Positions 20,156-30,404 of a stretch of DNA of 44,627 bases are shown piece by piece. The notes under the pieces are model-generated. The model searched no databases. It was given only the letters and a program-made list of their open reading frames with translations, and had not been told where the DNA came from. The position numbers and the translations under genes are program-made. Numbering within the stretch: position 1 is the stretch's first letter; every line of letters starts with the position of its first letter. The stretch is from a candidate division SR1 bacterium. Lineage in GTDB: Bacteria; Patescibacteriota; Gracilibacteria; Absconditabacterales; Absconditicoccaceae. The DNA lies in NCBI GenBank assembly GCA_026397515.1, contig JAPLUU010000014.1, positions 27,750 to 72,376 on the forward strand. The letters run 5' to 3'.

Positions 20156-20440
20156 ATGGCTTTAGATTTCGATTTGTTTAAGGTAGTAGACGTAAAAAAC
20201 CCTAGTAAAAACTGTACAGAAATATTTTTTTCTGATGGAAAGGACAACGAACTCAAAAGAACTTCTTTGGTTATCTTCGAACAACAGGTGAAATATATTA
20301 CTACGGAAGAATATGAAACATATAAGAGAGTGAAAATATATATCATCGATGATGATGATGCAATCATGATAGATTTTCATCCAGATGAATATCAATTTTT
20401 TGAAGCATTCTTCTTGGCACTTTACAATAAAAATATTTAG
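20156..20440 (+). CDS. Hypothetical protein, 94 residues
   Basis: This is a small acidic protein, MALDFDLFKVVDVKNPSKN at the start, with an Asp run (YIIDDDDAIMIDFHPDEYQF) and an aromatic C-terminus (FFEAFFLALYNKN). No TGA, signal peptide or membrane helix is present. It sits 54 bases after the 283-residue gene and 30 bases before ribose-1,5-bisphosphate isomerase, so co-transcription with both is likely. I cannot assign a function. Confidence 0.7.
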   Translation: MALDFDLFKVVDVKNPSKNCTEIFFSDGKDNELKRTSLVIFEQQVKYITTEEYETYKRVKIYIIDDDDAIMIDFHPDEYQFFEAFFLALYNKNI

Positions 20441-20470
20441 AGATTATTTTAATTATTTATATATAAAAAC

Positions 20471-21412
20471 ATGATGAATCTAACTCCTATCAAAATTGTC
20501 GTTGATGATATCAAAACCATAAAAATCCAGTGAGCAAGCAATGTCGCTAAGGAAGGAATAGATACCTTAGCCAAAGAAATCAAAAACCAAAAATTCAAAT
20601 CTGAAAAAGAATTTGACACGTTTCTCAAACAAGCGATTGTGATTCTCAAACAAGCGAGAGCTACAGAGCCGATGTTATTTAATTGACTCAAATACTGCTT
20701 AGCGAACTACAAAACATTGTTAGCAAAAAAAACAGATCTCAAAACGATGACGATGAAATTATTTCAAGCATGTAAAAATTACTTAGGTGATATAGAAAGA
20801 GAGGAGGCATTGAGGCCACTTATCTGAGCTAGACTTATAAAGAAACACATGAATATTATGACACATTGCCATTCATCATCTGTGATAAAATTACTCGTAA
20901 CCGCCCACAAACAAGATAAAGATATTCATGTCTATAATACAGAGACGAGACCATTATATCAGTGAAGAAGAACCTCACAAGAGCTTATAAAAGCAGGAGT
21001 GACAGATACGATGATTACGGACGATGCAGCTCCGTTTTTCGTAGATAATTTATACGAATCTGATACACATATCGATATGTTGATTATAGGTTCTGATGCC
21101 ATCAAGATGGATGGAAGCATATACAATAAGATTGGAAGTTTCGGATTGGCATTAGCTGCTCGACATTCCAAAATTCCCGTCTATATCGTAGGAAGTCTAA
21201 ATAAGGTAGATACCGAAAACAACGTAAAAATAGAACAAAGATCCGGTAAAGAACTTCGACCAGAAGCTCCGAAATGACTTAGAATTCTCAACTACGCATT
21301 CGACATGGTTCCTGCAAAATTCATCACAGGAATAATCACAGAATATGGTATTATCAAACCTCAAGATATCAAAAAAGCAGTCAAGAAACATTGTCCTTGG
21401 ATGGTGAAGTAA
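20471..21412 (+). CDS. Ribose-1,5-bisphosphate isomerase (eIF2B-alpha family)
   Basis: This enzyme converts ribose-1,5-bisphosphate to ribulose-1,5-bisphosphate, the middle step of the AMP-RuBisCO pathway. The 313-residue protein has a helical N-terminal domain and the eIF2B/MTNA-type catalytic domain. THCHSS places a Cys at residue 133 and GSDAI an Asp at residue 209, matching the catalytic Cys133 and Asp202 known from the Thermococcus enzyme. Other family marks are NTETRPLYQGR, DDAAPFFV and AARHSKIPVYIVG. The alternatives are a methylthioribose-1-phosphate isomerase or an eIF2B-like protein, but RuBisCO and AMP phosphorylase nearby settle the role. Two start codons are adjacent (20471, 20474). 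Confidence 0.9.
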
Positions 21413-21438
21413 AGTTTTATATGGGATATATTTTATGA

Positions 21439-22683
21439 ATGACGGTAGAAGCACCCAAAAATTCTAACAATGAAATAAATAAAGATAAAACCTTGTATGA
21501 TATTGTTCAAGCTATGGGTCTAAATTTTGTTAATGTTGCTCATGATTTGGCCAAAATGGCTGGAATAAAAGATTATAAGGGTACTGCACCTCAAAATATA
21601 GAGATAAGAAGAAAGATTTTATCTGGAGAGTTGATGCCAGTCAAAGACTTGAAAACAGCAAGCAATGTATTTTCTTCAGAAAAACAGAAAGTGATTCTTC
21701 AAGTTATATGAAAAGATATTACGATAGAACAGATGAATACATACATTGCAAATTTACCACCAAATAAGGTAAAAATATTAGAAAACTTAAAAAATACAGA
21801 ATTTGTATGATTTCTTCGTCAAGAAATAAAAACAGTTATTGCTCATGTAGATAAATCAAAGGTAGAAGGAAATACAGATGAAATAAATGTGACTTTTGCA
21901 GAAAGGACAGCAAGTATGATTGAGGTAAATAATTTGGAAACGAGTTTGAGGCTATTTTTGGAAAAAAACAATGAAAATTATGATAACATATATAAAAAAG
22001 CTAATATTATTGAAAAATGGAATGAAAAAGAGTTTTCTTGAACAAAAGATAAATTATTGAAAAAATATAATAATAATGAAGAAGAAGCAAAAAAACATTT
22101 CAATATGACATTTATGACTGCTGAAGTCTATAAAGATAAGTCACTTAGTCAAAATCAAGAATTTAAAAATATTGCGAGTGGTGTATATGCATACAATGAA
22201 TGATTATGAATAGATTTGAAATCTCTATGGTGAGAAGAATTTTATGCAAGCGTACAATCACGATATCTAGAACAAAAGACATATCAAGCACAAAGAGATA
22301 CATATGGTGAGTCTTTTTCGTCAATAGATCAGTTACAAAGCATAGAAAACGATGATATGATTAAGACAAATATAAAAATAGAAAAATGGGTTTTGGAAGA
22401 AAATAAGGATTATGAATATTATAAAAATCTAGTGAAAATTGATACAAATTTCTATAATATTTTACAAAATGATGTTACCTCAAAAAAATTATTAAACATA
22501 GAAAATCCTACAAAAGAAGAAAAAAAGATAATAGTCGATATGATGAAAAAAAAATCATGATTAACGGAAGAATCTGAAAAATGACTCAAAGAAGAAACTA
22601 ATAATATAATTAAAGAGCAGCTTAAATACTTTGAAACTCTATATGGATATCGATCTTACTGAGCAAGAAAATGTATTGGATAA
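21439..22683 (+). CDS. Hypothetical protein, 414 residues
   Basis: I do not recognise this protein. It is a charged, mainly helical protein with many Lys/Glu/Asn residues, no signal peptide and no membrane helix (NKDKTLYDIVQAMGLNFVN near the start, RYLEQKTYQAQRDTYGESF in the middle). It follows the isomerase by 26 bases; an in-frame ATG at 21421 would add six residues, one of them TGA-encoded. About nine TGA glycines lie in frame. It ends in TAA at 22681, overlapping the start of the next reading frame by 41 bases. The last 15 residues (TLYGYRSYGARKCIG) look unlike the rest, which suggests that the true protein continues in the next frame. Confidence 0.7.
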
Positions 22684-23635
22684 ATTTATTCTCCAACAAC
22701 AGAAAGATTTCATTAAAAAGGATGGAGAAGATGTAGTCTTGGATATCGATGGTACCATAAATGGAAAGAAAATGAAACTTTATTATAATCTCAGTAAATG
22801 AACGCTTCAGCAAGAAGAATTTCTCTCTAGAAGTGGCATAAACACACCATTTTCTATCAATGATCCCGTTGGTGGAAAAAAAGATGTAACCGGTATACAA
22901 CTACCAAAATTCCAAGATTTTATGACGTGAGCAGGAGATATTGATTATAAAAGTGTTATGAATATTTCAAAGTCTCTGGATGAATATAAAAAAAATGTAG
23001 CTAGTGAACTCAAACTCAATATCAAAAAACAAGGTACTTGGGATATGGATACAGAGAAAGATATATTCGAGAAAAAAATACTCAAGGATATTGCAGCGCA
23101 AGAGATATGTACTTTTATGGGCAAAAATAAGGATATTCCAGCGGAAACTCTTTCTAGAGAAGAAAACCCAGTAGCCTACGATATGTATTCAGTTATAGAT
23201 AATAGTCTTAATTATTATACAATAGACGAGCTAAAGACATTTAGAACATATATATCTCATCTTATTACAAAAAAAGAGTCGTATGTAGGTAATCTCAAAG
23301 CCAAAGACAATAATCAAGAAAAATATCTGCTATGATTGGTTGGTAATCCCAAGACTTTATTGGATAAAGAATTCCAAAAAACTAAAAATAGTTATGCGTT
23401 GTTTCTTTCTCTATTTCAAACCAAAGAATCAAATATATCTATTATAGATCTCACAAGTTTAGGAAATTTTATCACAAAATCAGAGCTAACAGAAAATAAA
23501 GATATGTCATATTTGCCCAATCTTGAAATGCATACGAGCTTCAAAAATGCTATGTCAGAGATGGAAGATAATATGTCCTTGGCAGGATTAAACAAAGATA
23601 TCGAAAATTTGCCAGAAACCAAAAAATCAGTATAA
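22643..23635 (+). CDS. Hypothetical protein, 330 residues, possibly the second half of the preceding gene
   Basis: This frame opens at 22610 and has its first ATG at 22643 (MDIDLTEQENVLDKF). It is charged and helical like the preceding protein, without signal peptide or membrane helix (DEYKKNVASELKLNIKKQG, YYTIDELKTFRTYISHLI). No ribosome binding site is visible and the start lies inside the previous gene, one base out of frame. Either it is translationally coupled or the two are one 740-residue gene broken by a +1 frameshift between 22610 and 22681. Function unknown. Confidence 0.65.
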
Positions 23636-23665
23636 TTATAAGATACTTTATCTATTAAACATATC

Positions 23666-24238
23666 ATGATGGCTTTAGAGCAATCACAACAAAATGAAAT
23701 TAAGCAAGAAGTCTTGAAGAATGCATGAGCTACTACAACAAAATTTTCCAATACAAACTATAAAACTGCACAGGATAAGACAGAAAAAAATCATATTATC
23801 AGTGAAAAAGAAGCAGATGATGATTTGAATAAATTCTTAGAAGAAAAATTTAAAGACGATATGAAAGTAGTGTGGACTGAATCTACAGCATACATGGCAA
23901 ATGGAGATTTTCAAAAGGCTCTCGATGTCCTATATCCTGTGATAGAAAAGAATAAAGATTTTTTATTCGAACAATTTAATGTTGATATTAATATCTGGTG
24001 AAATGCCTGAGAATTATATGCGGATACGTATAATTTGAATTTGTCTGATCATAACTGAGGAGAAAGTAAATCAATTAAAGATTATGAAACACAAACAGCG
24101 AAAATGTATCAAGAAATAAAAAATCAAGAAGGTGAAAATAAATGAAAAAATTTATGAACAGCTTCATTGACTATGTATCTTTTGATTATGAATGATCGTA
24201 ATGTTAAATTAAAAAAAATACTATTTGGTGATAAATAA
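23666..24238 (+). CDS. Hypothetical TPR-like helical protein, 190 residues
   Basis: I do not recognise a family. The central part reads like one or two tetratricopeptide-type helices (MANGDFQKALDVLYPVIEKN, then GNAGELYADTYNL), and the N-terminus is Gln/Lys/Asn-rich. About six TGA glycines occur. There is no export signal. It lies 30 bases after the previous gene and 39 bases before RuBisCO, so the three unknown genes 21439-24238 appear to be one unit inserted between isomerase and RuBisCO. The final segment (SLTMYLLIMNDRNVKLKKIL) is moderately hydrophobic. ATG 23666 and 23669 are equivalent starts. Confidence 0.7.
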
Positions 24239-24277
24239 TATCATATAGGGCCTTTTAAATTATAAATATAAACAAAA

Positions 24278-25738
24278 ATGGATATCAAAGAACTTCTAAC
24301 TACGCTTAATCCTCACCAGTCAGCGTATGTAAACTTAGATTTGCCTAACCCAAAAAATGGTGAATATATGCTTTGTGTATTTCATTTGATCCCAGGAGGA
24401 AAATTGAATATGCTCCAGGCAGCATGTGAAGTATCAGCAGAATCATCTACCGGGACCAATTTCGCAGTACAGACAGAGACGGCATTTTCTAGAGAGATGA
24501 ATTCTCTCGTCTATAAAGTAGATATTGAAAAAAACCTAGTATGGATCGCATATCCACGAAGATTATTTGATCGTGGTGGTAACGTACAAAATATATTAAC
24601 CTATATTGCAGGTAATGTCTTCGGTATGAAAGAAGTACAAGCATTGAAACTTCTTGATGTACGATTTCCATCAGCAATGCTAGAACAATATGATGGACCA
24701 AGTTATACATTGGACGATATGAGAGCATACTTGAATGTCTATGATAGACCAATCCTTGGAACTATCGTGAAACCTAAGATGGGGCTTACTTCTTCAGAAT
24801 ATGCTGAGGTAGCATACGATTTTCGAAGAGGAGGTGGAGATTTCGTGAAAAATGACGAACCACAAGCAAATCAAGATTTCTGTCCGTATGATAAAATGGT
24901 AAAATATGTAACAGAAGCCATAGCCAAAGCCGTAAAAGAAACATGACATAAAAAGGTTCATTCATTTAACGTTTCAGCATCAGATTACGAAACCATGATA
25001 GCGAGATGTGAGATGATTGTAAATTCAGGTATGGAAAAAGGTTCCTATGCTTTTCTTATTGATGGAACAACAGCTGGATGGATGGCAGTACAGACCTTAA
25101 GAAGAAAATATCCCGACGTATTCATTCATTTTCACAGAGCAGGACATGGGGCATTTACGAGACCAGAAAATCCAATCGGATATACTGTTTTAGTACTATC
25201 TAAATTTGCTAGATTGGCAGGTGCATCTGGTATCCATACGGGTACAGCAGGAGTAGGAAAGATGGCGGGAACCCCAGAGGAAGATGTAACTGCGGCGCAT
25301 AATATTTTCTGACTTGATGAACCAGGACATATATTTGAACAATCACGAGGAGAAATTCCAGAAAATGATAAAGATCGAATCAAAAAAGTACAAGAAGATC
25401 ATCATCAACATGTAACTAAAGAAGATGACAGTTGGAGAAATATGAAAAAATGTTGCCCAATTATCTCAGGAGGACTTAATCCAACACTCTTGAAACCATT
25501 CATCGATGTGATGGAAGATGTTGATTTTATTACTACCATGTGAGCTGGTTGTCACGCACACCCGGGTGGGACACAAAAAGGCGCAACAGCATTAGTTCAG
25601 TCATGCGAGGCATACAAGAAAGGAATAGATATTCATGAATATGCAAAAGACCATGAAGAATTGGCTCAGGCGATTGAATTCTTTGAAAAGAAAGATAACA
25701 AAGATGTTAGACACGCTGCTAGAAGAGAATCAAATTAG
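24278..25738 (+). CDS. rbcL: Ribulose-1,5-bisphosphate carboxylase/oxygenase, form II/III
   Basis: RuBisCO carboxylates ribulose-1,5-bisphosphate to two 3-phosphoglycerates. The active site is complete: K165 and K167 in TIVKPKMG; K191 (carbamylated), D193 and E194 in FVKNDEPQ; H286-R287 in HFHRAGHGAF; loop-6 K328 in GVGKMAG; and S397 in ISGGLNP. The numbering is within one residue of the form II Rhodospirillum enzyme. The length is 486 residues, and the inserted region after HIFEQSRGEIPEND with a His-rich stretch (QEDHHQHVTKEDD) fits the form II/III type known from CPR bacteria and methanogens. TGA glycines include the ones in NIFGLDE and TMGAGCHAHPGG. In this context it serves nucleotide salvage, not a Calvin cycle. 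Confidence 0.96.
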
Positions 25739-25768
25739 ATAATATAGTTTTATTTTGCTATATATTAT

Positions 25769-26368
25769 ATGATCAATTATATTGATGAAGATAAAAATAT
25801 ACATGGATGAAATACTCATAAAACATGTGCAGGTGAGTTATTCCAAGGTTTAACTTCTAATGATATTTTTCCAATTCATAAGTCTTATGAACCAATTAAA
25901 GATATCTCACAGATACCAGAACTAGTAGAAACTCCATTAGTATCGGCAGTAGAAAAACTATTTCAAAAAAAAATTAAAACGATTGATACATCAGCAAATA
26001 CAGATAAAATTTGGATACAAATATATTATGATGTATTAAACCCAACAAATAGGGGAATAGCTGAAAAAATAGGATGAACATTTAGCCTCTCTTGATGGTC
26101 TGGTGGACGTCCAATAATTTGTTTTGCTCTGCCTCCAATAAAATCTACACCAGTAAAATACATAGAGGATTGGTGAAACTGGATAGCAGATAGTTTCCAG
26201 AAACAAGACTTCGTAGTAATAAAGAAATCATGGACACTTGCAGAGATGGCAAAATTTAGACGTATACCGTGATCAACAGAAGCTAAAATACTTGAAGATA
26301 TGAAACCAATACTTATGACAAGAAGCATAAATTATAATCCACAAACAAAAATATTTACTACAATATAA
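25769..26368 (+). CDS. Hypothetical protein, 199 residues, between RuBisCO and AMP phosphorylase
   Basis: I do not recognise a characterised family. The protein is soluble with a well-folded look: TPLVSAVEKLFQKKIKTIDT, DKIWIQIYYDVLN, GGRPIICFALPPIKS, and a C-terminal STEAKILEDMKPILMTRSIN. TGA glycines are required at six or more sites, including the paired GG of IHGGN. It is 30 bases after RuBisCO and 25 bases before AMP phosphorylase, so it is probably co-transcribed with the pathway, but the sequence does not show that it takes part. An A/T hairpin (AATATAG/CTATATT) precedes the start. Confidence 0.75.
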
Positions 26369-26393
26369 AATATTTTATCACTTTATTATTATT

Positions 26394-27896
26394 ATGAGAA
26401 ATGTTTTTAATGCCATAACAAAATTTGTAGATCTTACCGAAGGAGATACTCTGACGATATGGATCAATGAAGCACAAGCCGCAGCGTTTGGTATCAATGC
26501 AATGGATAAAATTGCTATGAATTATAATGGTCAGGAATATGTCCTAGACGCTAATCTTACGCATAGATATGTAGATCAAAATGAAGTAGGGATCCCAAGA
26601 GATGTGAGTGAAAAATATAAAATCCCGGTATGATCTAAGGTAACGGTCAGCTTCACACAGACAAGTTCTGCTGCTTTGGATGCATTAAAAAGAGGATTGA
26701 ATGGAATTTCATTTACAGAAAAAGATATTAAACTGATTATGGAAGATATTTCCAATAACCGTTTCGCTGATACCTTAGTGACCTACTTTTCTGCACTTGG
26801 ATTTATTCGTAAATCTAGTGATAAGGAGATTTATCGAACCGCAAAATATATGGCTGAAGCTGGTGAGATGATCAAGTTTAAATGAATAGTTGCAGACAAA
26901 CACTGTATGTGAGGAGTACCAGGTAATGAGACAACGATGATTATGATTCCGTTACTTGCTTCGTTATGAATCAAGATGCCTAAGGTATTTTCCAAGGCTA
27001 TTACGACTCCAGCAGCGACAGGAGAATGTGTGAGTGTGTTGATGGATATTTCGTTTACTAAATCAGAAATCGAAGCATTAGTTAAAAAAAATAATTGCTG
27101 TCTAGTATGGGGTGGTGGATTGGATATGGCACCAGCTGATGAAAAATTAATCAAAGTTGCATATCCATTGAGCATGCAATCATACCCGAGAACCATCGCG
27201 AGTATTATGGCCAAGAAATACGCAGTAGGAATCAATCATTCATTGATAGATATTCCCGTTTGACCTACAGCAAAAGTGCCTGATATGAAGACTGCTAAAC
27301 GACTCAAGAAAAAATATGAATATGTAGGAAAGAAACTTGGAATGAAAGTACACGTCGAGATTACTAGCGCATTACAGCCTATCGGAGGTGGTATCGGAGC
27401 AACACTTCAGGTCAGAGAAGTTTTGCGTGTATTGCAACAGCATCCAAGTAGACCACAAGACCTAGAAGATAAAGCAGTATATCTAGCAAGCAAGATTATT
27501 GAACTTGTAGGTATGGCAAAAGGTAAACAAGCACATGATCTAGCATATGGACAATTAATATCATGAGCAGCACGGAAAAAAATGCAGAAAATAATTTCTG
27601 CTCAACATGGTAATCCAGATGTACACTCAGAAAAATTGAAATTAGCTGAACATACCAAAGATATTTTTGCAACCAAGAATGGTAAAGTAGTTGATATCGA
27701 TATGAAAACACTCAATCTTCTCGCAAGGACACTTGGTGCACCACTAGATCTCAAGGCTGGAGTATATCTCTATCAAAAGCTTGGTGGGCAGGTCAAAAAA
27801 GGCGAGAAATTATTCGCTATTTATGCTGATGAGAAGTCTAAAATTGATCTAGCGAGAGAATTTTTGAAAGAAAAAAATATTTATACTATCAAATAA
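26394..27896 (+). CDS. AMP phosphorylase (archaeal DeoA-like)
   Basis: This enzyme splits AMP (and CMP/UMP) with phosphate into base and ribose-1,5-bisphosphate, the first step of the pathway. The 500 residues match the AMP phosphorylase type, which has an N-terminal extra domain (residues 1-85) ahead of the pyrimidine-phosphorylase fold. The phosphate-binding motif is DKHCMGGVPGNET, followed by SKAITTPAATGECVSVLMD and CCLVWGGGLDMAPADEKLI. The C-terminal domain starts near KIISAQHGNPD. Short thymidine phosphorylases lack the N-terminal domain, which favours AMP phosphorylase. Five TGA glycines include one in GIVADKHCMGG. Genes for the next two steps lie upstream on the same strand. Confidence 0.93.
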
Positions 27897-27917
27897 TTTT
27901 ACTTTTTGTATTGAGAG

Positions 27918-28922
27918 ATGACAGGTATTGTAATGAGTATGGGACCATCAAATAATAGTGAAGCACAGCTTATCAGATGCTACGAAAATGGTATCAGGAT
28001 ACTGAGATTCAATTTTCCTCATTACACCCAAGAAACGACAAAAAGAGATGTAGCTATTGCTCATGCAGTAGAACAACAAGTCGGAGGAAAATTTCAATTA
28101 TTACTTGATACGGAAGGGCCTGAAATCAGAACCGGTGTATTAGAAACTCCTATCACATATAGTATTTGAGAAATATTTAAAATCTATATCAGAGAAAATC
28201 ATGGTGATCCCAAATGATTATTTTGTGATTATCTTTCATTAGTTGATGATGTAAAAATCGGGGGAATCGTAAAAATAGATGCAGGATTGCTCGACGTAGA
28301 AGTGCTAGAAAAAGGGTCAGAATATATAGTAGTCAAAGCATTGAATAATTTTGTGGTTGGATCAAGAAGACATCTTAATCTCCCAGGTGTTCGCATAAAA
28401 CTTCCAGGACTTACCGAAAGAGACAAAAAAAATGTTTTGCTGGCGATCGAACAAAAATTCGATTATATTGCATTGAGTTTTACGAGAAAAGCTGACGATG
28501 TCATCGAACTCAGAAATTTTTTGAAAACTAATGGTGGAGAACAGATCAAAATCATTGCCAAGATAGAAAATCAAGAAGGAGTTGATAATGTAAGCTCAAT
28601 CATCGATGCAAGTGATATGATTATGGTTGCTAGGGGAGACCTAGGAACTGAATTGCCGGTTGAAATGATTCCTATCCATCAGATGAATATCGTAAAAAGC
28701 TGTAAAATAAAAAATACTCCCGTGATAGTGGCTACTCAGATGTTGGAATCAATGATTTCCAATCCAGTGCCTACGAGAGCAGAAGTGAGTGATATCTTTT
28801 ATGCCGTTCGTGAAGGCGCTGAATATGTAATGCTGTCGTGAGAAACTGCAATTGGTAAGTATCCCATTGAATGTATCAAAGTCATGAACAAGGTGATTAC
28901 TGAAGCAGAAAAATACAAATAA
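27918..28922 (+). CDS. pyk: Pyruvate kinase, short form lacking the C-terminal domain
   Basis: Pyruvate kinase makes pyruvate and ATP from phosphoenolpyruvate. The barrel is present: VMSMGPSNNSEAQL and LRFNFPH at the start, a B domain, DTEGPEIRTG, the catalytic Lys in IIAKIENQEG, the metal-binding VARGDLGTELP, then VATQMLESMI, PTRAEVSDI and LSGETAIGKYPIE. It stops at 334 residues, shortly after the barrel, so the roughly 130-residue regulatory C-terminal domain is absent. The gene ends in a clean TAA with no remnant downstream, so this looks like a natural short form, probably lacking allosteric control. It lies 21 bases after AMP phosphorylase and gives the pathway an ATP-yielding outlet. 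Confidence 0.93.
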
Positions 28923-28928
28923 AATACA

Positions 28929-29105
28929 TTAGTCTCTATACCATTGCTTAAAGCTTTCCCATTGGACCAGGATATGTGCGTATGCTTCATGTCAGGTTTT
29001 TTTAAATTTCTCAAAAACATGTGTCCGATAATCATTCATATATGATCATCAGATGACAAAGTCTATAAGTCGATTATTTAAATCTTTTTCTAGTTTTTTA
29101 AACAT
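28929..29105 (-). CDS. Small conserved-looking protein, 58 residues
   Basis: This minus-strand frame is too short and TGA-interrupted to be seen under the standard code. It reads MFKKLEKDLNNRLIDFVIGG, then SYMNDYRTHVFEKFKKTG and HEAYAHILVQWESFKQWYRD. Its composition (Trp, Tyr, His, mixed charge) is that of a folded protein and not of random AT-rich DNA. It ends with TAA six bases from the convergent pyruvate kinase stop, fills the gap exactly and has a good promoter upstream (29142-29169). I cannot name it. Confidence 0.6.
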
Positions 29106-29141
29106 ATTGTATAGTAAGGTAAATTGTAGTATTTCAGCAAT

Positions 29142-29169
29142 ATTATAAAAAAAACCTTGTAATTATCAA
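29142..29169 (-). promoter_or_regulatory. Promoter of the 58-residue minus-strand gene
   Basis: On the minus strand TTGATA (29169-29164), a 16-base spacer and TATAAT (29147-29142) form a near-consensus sigma-70-type promoter, 36 bases before the ATG at 29105. Confidence 0.6.
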
Positions 29170-29190
29170 ACTAAAAAACATATTTCAACC

Positions 29191-30339
29191 ATGAAAAAAA
29201 TAATATTATCAATAGTTATGTGTATATCGTTAATGGGTGCTGTGGGAGCGTTTGATTTTTCTGGTTGTCAGGAAAGAACATTCACCGTAACTGCATATTA
29301 TTCACCAGAAAGTGGTCAGATATTTTATTATAAACCGACATTTCTGGATGAAGTAAATCTTAATGGTGAAGGACATTATGGGGCTTCAGGAAAAAAAGTG
29401 TTTAATGGAATGTTAGCATGACCAGTGACGTATCCTTTTGGTTCAATAATTTATTTTCCATGATTTGGTGTAGGAGAAATCGCTGATAGAGGAGGGGCAA
29501 TTGTATTGTCTGGTGAAAGAGGACAAAGTTGTGATCGTATCGATATCTGGATGTGAAATGGTGAAGAATGACTTATTAGAGCGCTCACTTTTGGCAAAAA
29601 AAATATGACAGGATATTTTTGTGATAGTACAATAGTTAAGACCTCACCTAAGGATTTGCTACTACGAGACAAAGTTCCTGTACTCAAAAACTTTTTCGAT
29701 ATCGCGGTATGGATACAACAACTCGAAGAATGAAGAAACGATATTTGGACACGAACATTACAAAAATATTTAGTAAAATTATGATATCTCAACAAAAAAT
29801 ATCGAAATGGAAATTACGAAAAAAATACAAAAAAAGCGCTCTGTACATATCAAGTTGCCAAAAAAATAATTTCTTCAAAAAGTCCTGACTGTTGAACTTT
29901 TGGCTCGATGACAAGATATACGATGAAAATAGATATGCAGAAAAAGGGTTTTTTGCCAGATAATTTATATGCGACAGGGATATTTACTGCTATCATAAAT
30001 TTAGCAAAATATTACAACTGAACACCGACTGAAAGCCTCCCTGTTAAGGGAGGAAACGAAGGGGTGTTTGATATAACTCAAAAACAAAATATCTTTAAGT
30101 TCTATAGAGCATATACTAGGTGACAGCAAAATTCAGAAATAAAAATCCTCCAAGTATTTTTACAGGCTCAATGACTTTATAGGTGAACTATTGATGGAAT
30201 ATATTCCAAAACTACAACCAATGCACTCTATGAATTCCAAAAAAAATATTCACTGATTTCCGATAGTGATCCATCGATATTGAGAGGATTTCTAGGTCCC
30301 AAGACAAGATCAAAGATCAATGAACTCAGAATGAAATAA
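29191..30339 (+). CDS. Secreted 3D-domain protein with C-terminal peptidoglycan-binding domains
   Basis: The 382-residue protein has a signal peptide (MKKIILSIVMCISLMGAVGA). A 3D-type double-psi barrel domain follows, as in lytic transglycosylase-like and stationary-phase survival proteins (FTVTAYYSPESGQ, YGASGKKVFNGMLAGPVTYP, GEIADRGGAI with the first Asp, and CDRIDIWMGNG with two more). Two or more peptidoglycan-binding-type repeats complete it (TRTLQKYLVKLGYLNKK, ILQVFLQAQGLYRGTIDGIY, TTNALYEFQKKYSL, LGPKTRSKINELR). It probably acts on the cell wall, its own or that of a host. TGA glycines lie in catalytic-domain positions (MLAGPV, FPGFG). A strong terminator follows. Confidence 0.87.
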
Positions 30340-30362
30340 TTTTTTTAAAAAAAATATATGAG

Positions 30363-30386
30363 AAAGCCCGGAAAAATCCGGGCTTT
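30363..30386. terminator. Bidirectional terminator
   Basis: A perfect 10-bp stem AAAGCCCGGA (30363-30372) with TCCGGGCTTT (30377-30386) sits between the convergent genes ending at 30339 (plus) and 30405 (minus). A-rich and T-rich flanks support termination in both directions. Confidence 0.85.
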
Positions 30387-30404
30387 GACATACGTGTTGT
30401 TTTT

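Noticed and set aside
24489-24752. Minus-strand open frame opposite rbcL
   Set aside because: It is antisense to conserved RuBisCO sequence; the composition is of a shadow frame.
26831-27235. A 134-codon minus-strand frame inside AMP phosphorylase
   Set aside because: The plus strand carries conserved AMP phosphorylase motifs across the same bases.
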